DNA from: Alteromonas sp. KUL106
GTDB lineage: Bacteria > Pseudomonadota > Gammaproteobacteria > Enterobacterales > Alteromonadaceae
Assembly: GCF_009811415.1 (NCBI RefSeq)
Contig: NZ_BLIG01000047.1
Coordinates: forward strand, 1 to 64,000
Length of the DNA stretch: 64,000 nt
Direction: 5' to 3'
Shown here: positions 42,428 through 51,687 of the stretch, piece after piece
Position numbering within the stretch: the first letter of the stretch is position 1
Layout: the number at the start of each line of letters is the position of its first letter
The notes under the pieces: generated by a model
Databases searched by the model: none
Seen by the model: the letters and a program-made list of their open reading frames with translations, nothing else
Told to the model about the DNA's origin: nothing
Translations under genes and position numbers: made by a program

Positions 42428-43255
42428 ATGGATCGTATAACTGACAAAATTGCTAATTTAGCCAGAGCACTGAAAAAAGACGTCGATCCCAATAGTGAAT
42501 ATATCGACTACAAAACGTTACGTAAGCAATACGAAGCAAAAGCTAACGAAGAAATAGCGCAACTACAGCAGCGTAGCAAGAAAGCGCGCATAGAAGCTAT
42601 TCATGGCCGTTCAGACCTAAATCCGAAGTGGACCTTTGCTAATTTAGTGGAAGATAGCGACGATGTCATTGAAGCTGTCTCTATCGCACAGTCTTTCATT
42701 GCAGCACACGACGATCCAGCATGGCGACAAAGTGGCTCCCACATGATGATTTTTTACGGCGACTACGGACGCGGTAAATCGCATATTGCCGGAGCAATAG
42801 CTCATCAGCTTATTGAGCAATATGAGATTTCTGTGCTTTATCGTCAGCTTTCTACCCTGCTTGAAATGCGTAATTTTTCTTTCGACTTTTCTGCAACTGA
42901 TAATGCAAGCCAACGTTACAGAGAGATAAACCAAGAACTTCTCGATGTCGATTTGCTGATATTGGATGAGGTTTGTGTCAATGAGTCTGCGCTAAAAAAG
43001 AATGCACAAAGCTGGTTCGGAAATCTATTAAGGCAGCGATTAGTGAACAAGAAAAACTGTATTTTGATCACTAATCATAATTTAGCCGAGCTTGAGAATG
43101 CGCTGGGCAATTACTGTTTTGAATCCATTAAAGAGTACGACACTTACAAAGTCAGGTTCCAAGGGCCTAGTCGACGTGAGGGTTTAACCATTGAGCAAGA
43201 AGACATGCAAGGTTCTGTTGCTCAACCACGCTATCAACCAAACCAGGTGCGCTAA
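42428..43255 (+). CDS. dnaC: DnaC-like replicative helicase loader
   Basis: A 275-residue AAA+ protein with Walker A GDYGRGKS at 111-118, Walker B LLILDE at 176-181 and a sensor I-like ITNH at 214-217. The N-terminal 60 residues are charged and helical, the place where DnaC contacts DnaB. It could also be called IstB-like or DnaI-like by family, but the upstream DnaT homologue and the origin beside it favour DnaC. It loads DnaB helicase at oriC and stalled forks. It is followed directly by the candidate oriC. Confidence 0.85.
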   Translation: MDRITDKIANLARALKKDVDPNSEYIDYKTLRKQYEAKANEEIAQLQQRSKKARIEAIHGRSDLNPKWTFANLVEDSDDVIEAVSIAQSFIAAHDDPAWRQSGSHMMIFYGDYGRGKSHIAGAIAHQLIEQYEISVLYRQLSTLLEMRNFSFDFSATDNASQRYREINQELLDVDLLILDEVCVNESALKKNAQSWFGNLLRQRLVNKKNCILITNHNLAELENALGNYCFESIKEYDTYKVRFQGPSRREGLTIEQEDMQGSVAQPRYQPNQVR

Positions 43256-43266
43256 TAGCACCTGGT
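43242..43266 (+). terminator. Stem-loop at the end of dnaC
   Basis: ACCAGGTGC (43242-43250) / GCACCTGGT (43258-43266) is a perfect 9-bp stem with a 7-base loop that spans the dnaC stop codon. There is no T-run, so it may be a weak terminator or a boundary structure limiting transcription into the origin. Confidence 0.5.
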
Positions 43267-44184
43267 GTACTCACCGTCTCATTTCACTATCTATTGACCT
43301 TATCTATTCTCACCGTTTGTACAAAGCACTCCGTGCTATTTAAAAACCTGTTTTTTCAACGTTAAAATCAATCTGCATAGCTAATTGCGCACTGGTATAA
43401 GGTGTTTAGTTCAAAGGCAGACTGTGAAAGAGACACTTTTTCGTCATAGATGACCGACAAATCGTCTTGATCGACTCAATAAGACGTTACCTAAATACGC
43501 ACGTTATCTACGTGAACACATTTATTGTGGTGCACAAGGATACATGTTGAGTAAAAAACGAGATATTTTACTGATTATTTTAGGCTGTGACTGAAACCAA
43601 TCATTCATTGTGGTGTGTTTTAAAAATAAGATCGACCGATCTAATCACAGGATTCAATAAAGATCTCCTCCACAATGAGATCACGCTATAAGGCACGTAA
43701 CTACACGATCTTCTGATCGCGATACATAATTAGCAAACATTTTATCCCCAGCTGGATCACATCTTGATCACCCCTGTGGATAGGATCCTACAACGCACTG
43801 TGTATAAGCTCTGATCGAAAAAAGAATAACTTTTCAAACAAAACGGCATGTGGATAAAAAGGCACTTTATACACAAGATTCAGATAGGGTTATGGATCGG
43901 TGTTTCCCAATGTTATTGATCGCGTAACTTGATGATCTTTAGATGCTTTGATCGGTTACCCACAGAAATGCACGATCCTAATAAAAGTAAAAATAAACAG
44001 ATCTAAAAGAGATCTTAAGATCTTATTAATCGATCACACCTTTTATTCAAAAAGGTTTTGAGGAAAATTTAATCATTTTCTTTATCCAATAAGTCAGATA
44101 AAATACGCGCCCTTTTTTCAGCAATCTCTGTTTGAAAAAATTGTTTTTATTAGGCTTATCGTCCGTGAATAGTGAGGTTTAACC
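43256..44184. other. oriC: Candidate chromosomal replication origin (oriC)
   Basis: The 929-bp gap between dnaC and mnmG. I count 19 GATC sites in 43621-44040 (about 1.6 expected by chance). Perfect DnaA boxes: TGTGTATAA at 43799-43807, TGTGGATAA at 43849-43857, TTATACACA at 43867-43875. One-mismatch boxes: TTATCCCCA at 43742-43750, TGTGGATAG at 43775-43783, TTACCCACA at 43956-43964. Three overlapping GATCT-headed AT-rich 13-mers start at 44000, 44011 and 44019 (for example GATCTTATTAATC), like the E. coli unwinding element, and like it they lie on the mnmG side. The first 350 bp (43267-43620) carry few GATC and no box. Confidence 0.88.
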
Positions 44185-46086
44185 ATGTTTTATGCTGAAG
44201 CATTTGATGTCATCGTTGTTGGTGGTGGACATGCGGGTACTGAGGCTGCACTAGCAGCAGCTCGCATGGGTGCAAACACGCTTTTGCTTACTCACAATAT
44301 CGAAACGATCGGTCAGATGTCATGTAACCCTGCAATAGGCGGGATCGGAAAAGGCCACCTTGTAAAAGAGATCGATGCGTTAGGCGGCGCAATGGCATTA
44401 GCTATCGACAAAGGTGGTATTCAGTTTAGAACACTCAATTCTTCAAAAGGCCCAGCGGTTCGCGCTACACGTGCGCAAGCTGATAGAACGCTTTACAAAA
44501 ATGCCATTCGAGATATCGTTGAAAATCAGAAAAACCTTACGCTGTTTCAACAAAGCGTAGACGATCTTATCGTCGAAAATGATCGCGTATGTGGTGTTGT
44601 CACTCAAATGGGCTTGAAATTTAAAGCCAAAACAGTGGTTTTGACCGTGGGTACGTTTCTCGGTGGAACGATTCATATTGGTCTTGAAAATTACCGCGGT
44701 GGACGTGCAGGCGATCCCCCTTCTATCGCGCTTGCTGACAGATTACGTGCCCTTCCGTTTCGCGTAGATCGCCTTAAAACGGGGACACCGGCGCGACTCG
44801 ATGCCCGCTCATTGGACTTTTCTGTGATGCAGCCTCAACCAGGCGATGATCCAACGCCGGTATTTTCATTCATGGGTGACAGAACTCTGCATCCAACGCA
44901 GATCCCGTGTTATATCACGCACACTAACGAGAAAACTCACGAGATTATTCGTGGTGGATTGGATCGCTCGCCTATGTTCACCGGCGTTATCGAAGGTATT
45001 GGACCGCGTTATTGCCCAAGTATCGAGGATAAAATTACGCGATTTGCTGACAAATCGTCACACCAAATTTTCGTAGAGCCTGAAGGGCTAAACAGCATAG
45101 AAGTGTACCCCAATGGTATTTCGACCAGTTTGCCCTTCGACGTACAGATGAACCTTGTGCGCTCTATCAAAGGCTTCGAGAACGCGCATATTGTTCGTCC
45201 AGGCTACGCCATCGAATATGATTTCTTTGATCCTCGTGATTTAAAACAAACACTTGAGACTAAGTTTATTAACGGTTTGTTCTTTGCTGGTCAAATAAAC
45301 GGCACAACGGGTTACGAAGAAGCAGGAGCACAAGGGTTAGTGGCTGGTGCGAACGCAGCGTTACAAGTGCAGCAAAAAGATCCACTCGTGTTACGCAGAG
45401 ACCAAGCTTACATGGGCGTATTGATCGATGACTTGGCAACGATGGGAACGAAAGAACCCTATCGCATGTTTACTAGTCGTGCTGAGTATCGTTTGCTTCT
45501 TCGTGAAGACAATGCTGACAGTCGTTTAACGGCCATGGGACGAGAGATTGGTCTTGTTGATGAAGCGCGTTGGGCGAAGTTCAATCAGAAAATGGAAGCG
45601 GTAGAACGTGAGTTACAGCGTTTAAGAGGACAGTGGATCCATCCTGAACACGCAGCAGCGCCTCAGTTGAATACGATGCTTAAAAACCCGGTAAGTCGTG
45701 AGCATTCCCTTGAAGAGTTGATCCGACGACCTGAAATGACCTACAGCCAGCTAATGGAAATTGAGAGCGTTGGTCCTGGCCTTGACGATCCTATTGCATC
45801 AGAGCAAGTGGAAATTCAAATTAAATATGCGGGTTACATCGCCCGTCAAATGGATGAGATAGCAAAGACACAGCGCCACGAAAACACGTTACTGCCTGTT
45901 GATATGGACTTCAGTAAGATTTCAGGCTTATCAAATGAAGTTGTTGCGAAACTCACTGAAGCGAGACCGGAAACAATAGGTAAAGCGTCGCGTATCTCTG
46001 GTATTACACCAGCGGCAATTTCTCTTTTGCTGGTTTACCTAAAAAAACACGGTATGTTGCGCAAGCACGAAAAGATGAGCGCGTAA
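44185..46086 (+). CDS. mnmG: tRNA modification enzyme MnmG (GidA)
   Basis: A 633-residue FAD enzyme, partner of MnmE in U34 carboxymethylaminomethyl modification. FAD motif VVGGGHAGTEAALAAARMG at 11-29; family blocks MSCNPAIGGIGKGHLVKEID and FFAGQINGTTGYEEAGAQG are present, with the C-terminal MnmE-binding helical domain. The length equals E. coli (629). It lies beside oriC as in most bacteria; its transcription runs away from the origin. Confidence 0.98.
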   Translation: MFYAEAFDVIVVGGGHAGTEAALAAARMGANTLLLTHNIETIGQMSCNPAIGGIGKGHLVKEIDALGGAMALAIDKGGIQFRTLNSSKGPAVRATRAQADRTLYKNAIRDIVENQKNLTLFQQSVDDLIVENDRVCGVVTQMGLKFKAKTVVLTVGTFLGGTIHIGLENYRGGRAGDPPSIALADRLRALPFRVDRLKTGTPARLDARSLDFSVMQPQPGDDPTPVFSFMGDRTLHPTQIPCYITHTNEKTHEIIRGGLDRSPMFTGVIEGIGPRYCPSIEDKITRFADKSSHQIFVEPEGLNSIEVYPNGISTSLPFDVQMNLVRSIKGFENAHIVRPGYAIEYDFFDPRDLKQTLETKFINGLFFAGQINGTTGYEEAGAQGLVAGANAALQVQQKDPLVLRRDQAYMGVLIDDLATMGTKEPYRMFTSRAEYRLLLREDNADSRLTAMGREIGLVDEARWAKFNQKMEAVERELQRLRGQWIHPEHAAAPQLNTMLKNPVSREHSLEELIRRPEMTYSQLMEIESVGPGLDDPIASEQVEIQIKYAGYIARQMDEIAKTQRHENTLLPVDMDFSKISGLSNEVVAKLTEARPETIGKASRISGITPAAISLLLVYLKKHGMLRKHEKMSA

Positions 46087-46371
46087 ATCGCGCTTTCATT
46101 CATAATACAACTCGTAGCGCTTAGTTTTTCTCACGTATTCGCGTATCATGGTGAAAATAAGAGAAAGTATAACTCGGCGCTTTTCACACAAACCTATTGC
46201 CCGTTCCGACTGCAGTGGTCACACCTTTTGATATCGCGTTTGCTCAAAAACGCGAAAGGATTGAAAATAAGCGTGACTGGACATAATGCAGTAACGATTA
46301 ACACATGACGTGTTTAGCAATGTGGAACTGCGTAAAGCACAATATTTCAACGCGAATAAACAGACTTTTCG

Positions 46372-47007
46372 ATGACTATACAGCAAGAATTGCACACCAT
46401 TTTGGTTTCTGGGCTCGACGCTCTTTCATTACGTTTAAGTGATAAGCAACAGCAACAACTCGTTGATTATGTGTTGCTGATGGACAAATGGAATAAGGCC
46501 TATAACCTCACTTCTGTACGCGACCCGAAGCAGATGATGGTCAAACATATCTTAGACTCGTTAGCAATCGTGCCGTTTCTCGAAGGCGACAATATCATTG
46601 ATGTGGGAACAGGTCCGGGGCTTCCAGGAATGCCGCTAGCGATAGCTTTCCCAGAAAAGTCGTTTACGTTGCTCGATTCTTTAGGCAAGCGTGTACGCTT
46701 TATGAAGCAATCTGTACATACACTTGGCTTGACCAACGCAACCCCCGTTCAGAGTCGCGTGGAAGAGCACAATGGTGAATTTCCTTATGATATTGTGTTA
46801 AGTCGCGCTTTCGCTTCGCTAAAAGATATGTTGCACTGGTGTCAACATCTGGTAGATTCAGAAGGTCAATTTTTGGCGCTGAAAGGTCAGTTTCCACAAG
46901 ATGAGATAGACGAAGTGAGTGATCACTTTCATGTGAGCAGAACGGAAAATCTCACTGTGCCAAATTTGGTAGGCGAACGACATCTGGTTTGGCTAAAAAA
47001 GAAATAG
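46372..47007 (+). CDS. rsmG: 16S rRNA m7G527 methyltransferase RsmG
   Basis: A 211-residue SAM-dependent methyltransferase acting on G527 of 16S rRNA. The SAM motif is IIDVGTGPGLPGMPLAI, preceded by DKWNKAYNLTSVRDP and HILDSLA, all conserved in GidB/RsmG. It is separated from mnmG by 285 bp, which carry an 8-bp stem (TCGCGTTT / AAACGCGA, 46234-46255) and presumably its promoter. It precedes parA by 35 bp. Confidence 0.97.
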   Translation: MTIQQELHTILVSGLDALSLRLSDKQQQQLVDYVLLMDKWNKAYNLTSVRDPKQMMVKHILDSLAIVPFLEGDNIIDVGTGPGLPGMPLAIAFPEKSFTLLDSLGKRVRFMKQSVHTLGLTNATPVQSRVEEHNGEFPYDIVLSRAFASLKDMLHWCQHLVDSEGQFLALKGQFPQDEIDEVSDHFHVSRTENLTVPNLVGERHLVWLKKK

Positions 47008-47042
47008 CTAAAAAATAGAAATAGACGATAACAGGATCAAAC

Positions 47043-47837
47043 GTGGCTAAGGTAATCGCGATCGCGAATCAAAAAGGTGGTGTTGGTAAAACAACTACCG
47101 CGGTGAATGTGGCGGCCTCAATGGCTGCAACTAAACGCAAAGTATTGCTTATCGATCTCGACCCACAGGGTAATGCCACCATGGGAAGCGGCGTTGATAA
47201 GTACGACGTTGAATCCACGGCATTTGAATTGTTGATTGAAGAAAAGCCTATTAACGACGTTGTAGTGAAAAGCACAGCAGGAAAGTACGATTTGATTGCA
47301 GCCAATGGTGACGTTACTGCGGCTGAAATTAAACTGATGGAAATGTTTGCCCGTGAAGTACGGCTTCGCAATGCTCTGAAGCCAGTGATGGATTATTACG
47401 ATTTTATATTTATTGACTGCCCTCCATCTCTCAATCAGCTTACGGTAAATGCCCTTGCTGCGGCCGATTCTGTCATGGTACCTATGCAGTGTGAATACTA
47501 CGCGCTAGAAGGGTTGACAGCGTTGATGGACACCATTCAAAAATTAGCGTCAGTGGTAAATCCTGAATTGAAGATTGAAGGCGTATTGCGTACTATGTAC
47601 GACCCGCGAAACCGCCTAGCTAACGATGTTTCAGAACAGCTTAAGCGCCACTTTGGTGAGCAGGTTTATCGCACAGTGATACCACGCAATGTTCGTCTTG
47701 CCGAAGCGCCAAGTTTCGGGACACCTGCGATGTACTATGATAAGTCATCGACGGGTGCAAAAGCTTATTTGGCATTGGCGGGTGAAATACTGCGCCGTAG
47801 GGATAAAACATCGCCTACCCAGGCAAAAGCAAGTTAA
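47043..47837 (+). CDS. parA: Chromosome partitioning ATPase ParA
   Basis: A 264-residue deviant Walker A ATPase (Soj type), starting at GTG. Walker A is IANQKGGVGKTTTAVNVA and the Walker B aspartate is in FIFIDCPPSL. No N-terminal helix-turn-helix, so it is the chromosomal type Ia-small form. It moves ParB-parS complexes along the nucleoid. It is 45 bp upstream of parB; parS sites lie in recF, 15 kb away. Confidence 0.97.
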   Translation: MAKVIAIANQKGGVGKTTTAVNVAASMAATKRKVLLIDLDPQGNATMGSGVDKYDVESTAFELLIEEKPINDVVVKSTAGKYDLIAANGDVTAAEIKLMEMFAREVRLRNALKPVMDYYDFIFIDCPPSLNQLTVNALAAADSVMVPMQCEYYALEGLTALMDTIQKLASVVNPELKIEGVLRTMYDPRNRLANDVSEQLKRHFGEQVYRTVIPRNVRLAEAPSFGTPAMYYDKSSTGAKAYLALAGEILRRRDKTSPTQAKAS

Positions 47838-47882
47838 ACGACAATACGCTGAATATGATCAGCACATGTCATAGAGGATACT

Positions 47883-48761
47883 ATGTCAGCACGTAAAAGA
47901 GGCCTTGGCCGCGGTTTAGATGCATTACTCGCAACCAGCCAATCATCTTCTCAAAGAGAACAGGATGCAGCCGAGGTCAGTTCAACAAATGGTGAGTTAA
48001 AAAAGCTCCCTATTGAATATTTAGTGCCGGGGAAATATCAGCCTCGTAAAGACATGTCACCAGAGGCTTTAGAAGAGTTAGCATCTTCAATCCGCGCCCA
48101 AGGTATTATTCAGCCTATCGTTGTGAGAAGAGTCGACGATCATCGTTATGAAATTATCGCGGGTGAGCGTCGCTGGCGAGCAGCACAACTCGCTCAGTTA
48201 GATGAAATACCATGTATCGTCAAAAATGTGCCGGATGAGGCCGCCGTTGCCATTGCACTTATTGAAAACATACAGCGTGAAGACTTAAACGCGATGGAAG
48301 AGGCACAAGCCCTTGATCGTCTAATGAACGAATTCGCGCTTACTCACCAAGAAGTGGCTGAAGCGGTGGGTAAATCACGTACCACAGTGACAAATTTGCT
48401 TCGCCTTAACAACTTGAATGACGACGTAAAGTTATTAGTTGAGCACGGTGATATTGAGATGGGGCATGCGCGTGCGCTATTAGCGCTAGAAGGTGAAACC
48501 CAATCTGAAACGGCACAAGTGGTTTCGGGCAAAGGTCTTACAGTTCGCGACACCGAAAAACTCGTTAAAAAGCTTTTAGAACCCGCTCAACCTAAGCCTG
48601 AGAAGAAAATTGATCCAGATGTGCAAAACCTTATGACCCGACTTTCAGAAAATTTGGGCACGCCCGTGAGCATTGACCATAATGCGAAAGGCAAAGGTAA
48701 ACTGACGATTAGTTTTAGTGATCTTGAACAATTAGATGGAATTATATCTAAAATTCAATAA
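47883..48761 (+). CDS. parB: Chromosome partitioning protein ParB
   Basis: A 292-residue CTPase and centromere-binding protein. N-terminal motif KRGLGRGLDALL; CTP-binding GERRWRAAQLA with the ENIQREDLN segment; helix-turn-helix around THQEVAEAVGKSRTTVTNLLRL; C-terminal dimerisation domain ending IISKIQ. It binds parS and spreads. The matched parS sites in this window support a functional chromosomal system. Confidence 0.97.
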   Translation: MSARKRGLGRGLDALLATSQSSSQREQDAAEVSSTNGELKKLPIEYLVPGKYQPRKDMSPEALEELASSIRAQGIIQPIVVRRVDDHRYEIIAGERRWRAAQLAQLDEIPCIVKNVPDEAAVAIALIENIQREDLNAMEEAQALDRLMNEFALTHQEVAEAVGKSRTTVTNLLRLNNLNDDVKLLVEHGDIEMGHARALLALEGETQSETAQVVSGKGLTVRDTEKLVKKLLEPAQPKPEKKIDPDVQNLMTRLSENLGTPVSIDHNAKGKGKLTISFSDLEQLDGIISKIQ

Positions 48762-48898
48762 TTTATAATTATAAAAAAGAGATAACTACCCTTGCCTACC
48801 CGCAATCGATACGCTGTCTGATACAAGCAACGGACACTCTCCTTTCCGGTTATAGCAATAGAATATTTTCAGAATAACTTTCAAAAAGCGATGTACTG

Positions 48899-48926
48899 TT
48901 GAAAATTGTCGGTAAAACAGTATACT
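48899..48926 (+). promoter_or_regulatory. Promoter of the atp operon
   Basis: TTGAAA (48899-48904) and TATACT (48921-48926) with a 16-bp spacer, giving a start about 15 bp before the atpI GTG. The 185-bp gap after parB holds nothing else obvious. Confidence 0.65.
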
Positions 48927-48946
48927 TCTGACGCTTTTTGTAAGAC

Positions 48947-49354
48947 GTGAACAAGCTGCGAGAAAAAGTGACGAACAAGTTAGCAAAACGCGGGTTAGAC
49001 CTCGCCAAGAAAGGGCTACTTTTTCAGGCAATCACAGCCTTATTCATTGTCGTTTTAGCAAGCGCTGCTGGGGGAAGTCATTCCGCCATCTCGGTAGCGG
49101 CAGGTGCTTCGATAAGTATCTTGCCAAATATCGTGTTTGCTGTCTTCGCGTTTCGCTATGTAGGCGCAAGTAAAAACGAGCTTGTAGCACGGAGTTTTAG
49201 CCAAGGTTCAAAATTGAAGCTGGCACTGACAATCATTTTATTTGTAATTGCATTTAGAGGCTTAAACGCCGCGCCATTGGAAATTTTCATGGCATTTGTG
49301 ATTACAACGGCGAGCCACGGGCTTGCCATGTTTCATTACGGTACGAAAGAATAA
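48947..49354 (+). CDS. atpI: ATP synthase subunit I
   Basis: A 135-residue membrane protein with four hydrophobic segments (about 25-42, 48-70, 83-101, 105-125), the AtpI pattern, opening atp operons. It starts at GTG. AtpI is thought to help c-ring assembly or Mg2+ supply and is not essential. First gene of atpIBEFHAGDC. Confidence 0.88.
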   Translation: MNKLREKVTNKLAKRGLDLAKKGLLFQAITALFIVVLASAAGGSHSAISVAAGASISILPNIVFAVFAFRYVGASKNELVARSFSQGSKLKLALTIILFVIAFRGLNAAPLEIFMAFVITTASHGLAMFHYGTKE

Positions 49355-49454
49355 AGACAACCTGTGCGTTGCGATAACGAAAATGCCTTATTCGACCGAC
49401 TGAAACACAAGAACCAGTCACCAAATTTTTACACTTTACAACTTGGGTTAAACA

Positions 49455-50288
49455 ATGGCATCTGAATACACTACCTCAGAATACATCAAGCACCACTTGA
49501 CCAATGCCACCATGTGCTCAACTGACAACGGAATCGCGTTCAACAAAGCGTGTTCTGAAGCTGGTTTTTGGGCATGGCATGTTGATACACTGGCATGGTC
49601 AATCGGTCTTGGTCTTCTTTTCTTAATTATTTTTAGAAGCGTTGCTTCAAAAGCAACAACAGGCGTACCTGGCAAAATGCAGGCGTTTGTTGAGCTTGTC
49701 GTTGAGTTTGTTGACGATAACGTGAAGAGCACGTTCCATGGTAAGAGTGCGCTTATTGCACCATTAGCACTGACTATCTTTGTATGGGTCTTGTTAATGA
49801 ACCTTATGGACTTGGTGCCGGTTGATTTAATTCCATGGGTTTCTGGTCTGATTGGTCAGGCGGCTTTTGGTATGGATCCGCACGACGTTTACAACAAGGC
49901 AGTACCGACTACTGACCTTAACTTAACGTTTGCACTGGCTTCAGGCGTATTCATTCTAATTCTTTTCTATTCAATCAAAATGAAAGGCATTGGCGGTTTT
50001 GCGAAAGAGCTCACGATGCAGCCTTTCGGTCACCCTATCTTTATTCCGGTGAACTTCATTCTTGAGACGGTTACACTGCTTGCTCGCCCGCTTTCACTCG
50101 CATTGCGTTTGTTCGGTAACTTGTACGCCAGTGAGCTAATCTTCATTTTGATTGCTACAATTGGTTACTTCCAGCTTCCACTGCACTTTATGTGGGCTGT
50201 ATTCCATATTCTTGTACTACCACTTCAGGCGTTTATATTCATGATGTTAACCATTGTGTACTTAAGCCTGGCGTGTGAAGAACACTAA
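49455..50288 (+). CDS. atpB: ATP synthase F0 subunit a
   Basis: A 277-residue polytopic subunit that forms the proton half-channels against the c-ring. The essential arginine is in LLARPLSLALRLFGNLYASE and the helix-5 region in LPLQAFIFMMLTIVYLS. The N terminus is hydrophilic and periplasmic. A terminator-like hairpin lies between this gene and atpE. Confidence 0.97.
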   Translation: MASEYTTSEYIKHHLTNATMCSTDNGIAFNKACSEAGFWAWHVDTLAWSIGLGLLFLIIFRSVASKATTGVPGKMQAFVELVVEFVDDNVKSTFHGKSALIAPLALTIFVWVLLMNLMDLVPVDLIPWVSGLIGQAAFGMDPHDVYNKAVPTTDLNLTFALASGVFILILFYSIKMKGIGGFAKELTMQPFGHPIFIPVNFILETVTLLARPLSLALRLFGNLYASELIFILIATIGYFQLPLHFMWAVFHILVLPLQAFIFMMLTIVYLSLACEEH

Positions 50289-50297
50289 GCATTAACG

Positions 50298-50333
50298 GGT
50301 GTCGGTCACCTGGAAAATCCGGCACCGTTTTTT
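50298..50333 (+). terminator. Terminator-like hairpin between atpB and atpE
   Basis: GGTGTCGG (50298-50305) / CCGGCACC (50319-50326), eight pairs with one GU and a 13-base loop, followed by G and six T (50328-50333). It lies inside the operon, 10 bp after the atpB stop and 56 bp before atpE. It could attenuate or be a processing or stabilising structure that raises atpE expression relative to atpB. Confidence 0.6.
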
Positions 50334-50388
50334 ACAGAGTTTGACTTTTAAACATTAACTTTAAATTTAACTTAAATCGGAGACGTAA

Positions 50389-50610
50389 ATGTTATACATC
50401 GCTGTTGCACTACTGATTGGTCTTGGCGCCCTTGGTACCGCTATTGGTTTCGGTCTACTAGGTGGTAAATTCCTTGAATCTGCTGCTCGTCAACCAGAAC
50501 TAGCACCTCAACTACAAGTTAAGATGTTCATCGTAGCGGGTCTTATCGACGCCATCGCGATGATCGGTGTTGGTATCGCTCTATACCTATTGTTCGCTGT
50601 TGGTGCCTAA
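50389..50610 (+). CDS. atpE: ATP synthase F0 subunit c
   Basis: A 73-residue hairpin of two transmembrane helices. The polar loop is ARQPEL (33-38) and the proton-binding aspartate is D54 (AGLIDAIAMIG). The Na+-type residues (Gln/Glu/Ser pattern) are absent, so it is proton-driven. The preceding untranslated stretch of 100 bases ends in a good Shine-Dalgarno (cggagac), consistent with high translation of the c subunit. Confidence 0.97.
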   Translation: MLYIAVALLIGLGALGTAIGFGLLGGKFLESAARQPELAPQLQVKMFIVAGLIDAIAMIGVGIALYLLFAVGA

Positions 50611-50655
50611 TATTACTAAACACTTTTTTAGCGAACTTTAAGAGGAGGGGCGATT

Positions 50656-51126
50656 GTGAATTTTAACGCCACTTTTATCGGTCAATTAATCGCCTTCGCT
50701 GTGTTCGTGGTGTTCTGCATGAAATATGTATGGCCTCCACTGATGGCAGCGATTGAAGAACGTCAGAAGAAAATCGCCGATGGGCTTGAAGCTTCTGAAC
50801 GTGCAGAGAAAGACCTAGAGCTTGCTCAAGCGAAAGCTACTGAGCAATTGAAAGATGCGAAAGCGCAAGCAGCTGAAATTATCGAGCAGGCTAAAAAGCG
50901 TGCCAACCAATTGGTTGACGAAGAAACGCAAAAAGGCCATGCGGAACGCGAGAAAATTATCGCTTCTGGTTATGCCGAGATTGAAGCTGAACGCAATCGT
51001 GCCAAAGAAGATTTGCGTAAGCAGGTTGCTGCTCTTGCAGTGGCTGGCGCACAGCAAATCTTACAACGTGAAATCGATGCTAACGCACAAAACGACATTG
51101 TTGAAAAACTTGTCGCTGAGCTTTAA
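50656..51126 (+). CDS. atpF: ATP synthase F0 subunit b
   Basis: A 156-residue subunit starting at GTG, with one N-terminal membrane helix (LIAFAVFVVFCMKYVWPPL) and a long charged coiled coil (about 35-140) forming the peripheral stalk. It has a strong Shine-Dalgarno (gaggagggg). Length as in E. coli AtpF. Confidence 0.97.
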   Translation: MNFNATFIGQLIAFAVFVVFCMKYVWPPLMAAIEERQKKIADGLEASERAEKDLELAQAKATEQLKDAKAQAAEIIEQAKKRANQLVDEETQKGHAEREKIIASGYAEIEAERNRAKEDLRKQVAALAVAGAQQILQREIDANAQNDIVEKLVAEL

Positions 51127-51140
51127 GAGGGAGATGAGCC

Positions 51141-51674
51141 ATGTCTGAATTGACAACCGTTGCTCGTCCTTATGCTAAAGCTGCTTTCGATTTTGCAGTC
51201 GAGAAAGATGCCGTTGTTAAATGGCAAGAAATGCTCGCTTTCGCTAGCGCAGTTGCTGACAACGAAGATATGCATCAGTTATTGACTGGTGCGGTGTCAG
51301 CAGACACGCTAGCCGACATTTTTAACAATGTTTGTGGTGAGCAACTCGACGAACACGGCCAAAACCTAGTTAAGGTTTTGGCTGAGAATAAACGTTTAGC
51401 CGCGTTGCCTGAAATTTCTGCTTTGTTTGACGCATTTAAAGCTGACTATGACAAAGAAATAGAAGTGGACGTAACCTCAGCATCTACGCTGACCGATGCA
51501 CAACTTAATGAGTTGATTGCATCTTTGGAAAAACGTTTGGCACGTAAAGTGAAGCTTAATTGTAACGTGGACCCTGCCCTGATCGCTGGAATGGTAATAA
51601 ATGCCGGTGATACAGTTATTGATGGTTCCGTAAAGTCGAAATTGAACCGTCTAGCAGACGCGTTGCAAGCATAA
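51141..51674 (+). CDS. atpH: ATP synthase F1 subunit delta
   Basis: A 177-residue stalk subunit linking F1 to subunit b. It opens TVARPYAKAAFDFAVEKDA, the typical delta start, and ends DGSVKSKLNRLADALQA. It is 14 bp from atpF and 13 bp from atpA. Confidence 0.97.
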   Translation: MSELTTVARPYAKAAFDFAVEKDAVVKWQEMLAFASAVADNEDMHQLLTGAVSADTLADIFNNVCGEQLDEHGQNLVKVLAENKRLAALPEISALFDAFKADYDKEIEVDVTSASTLTDAQLNELIASLEKRLARKVKLNCNVDPALIAGMVINAGDTVIDGSVKSKLNRLADALQA

Positions 51675-51687
51675 CGGGGATAAGAGC

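Noticed and set aside
44082..44090. TTATCCAAT as a DnaA box
   Set aside because: Two mismatches in the conserved CACA end; too weak to count.
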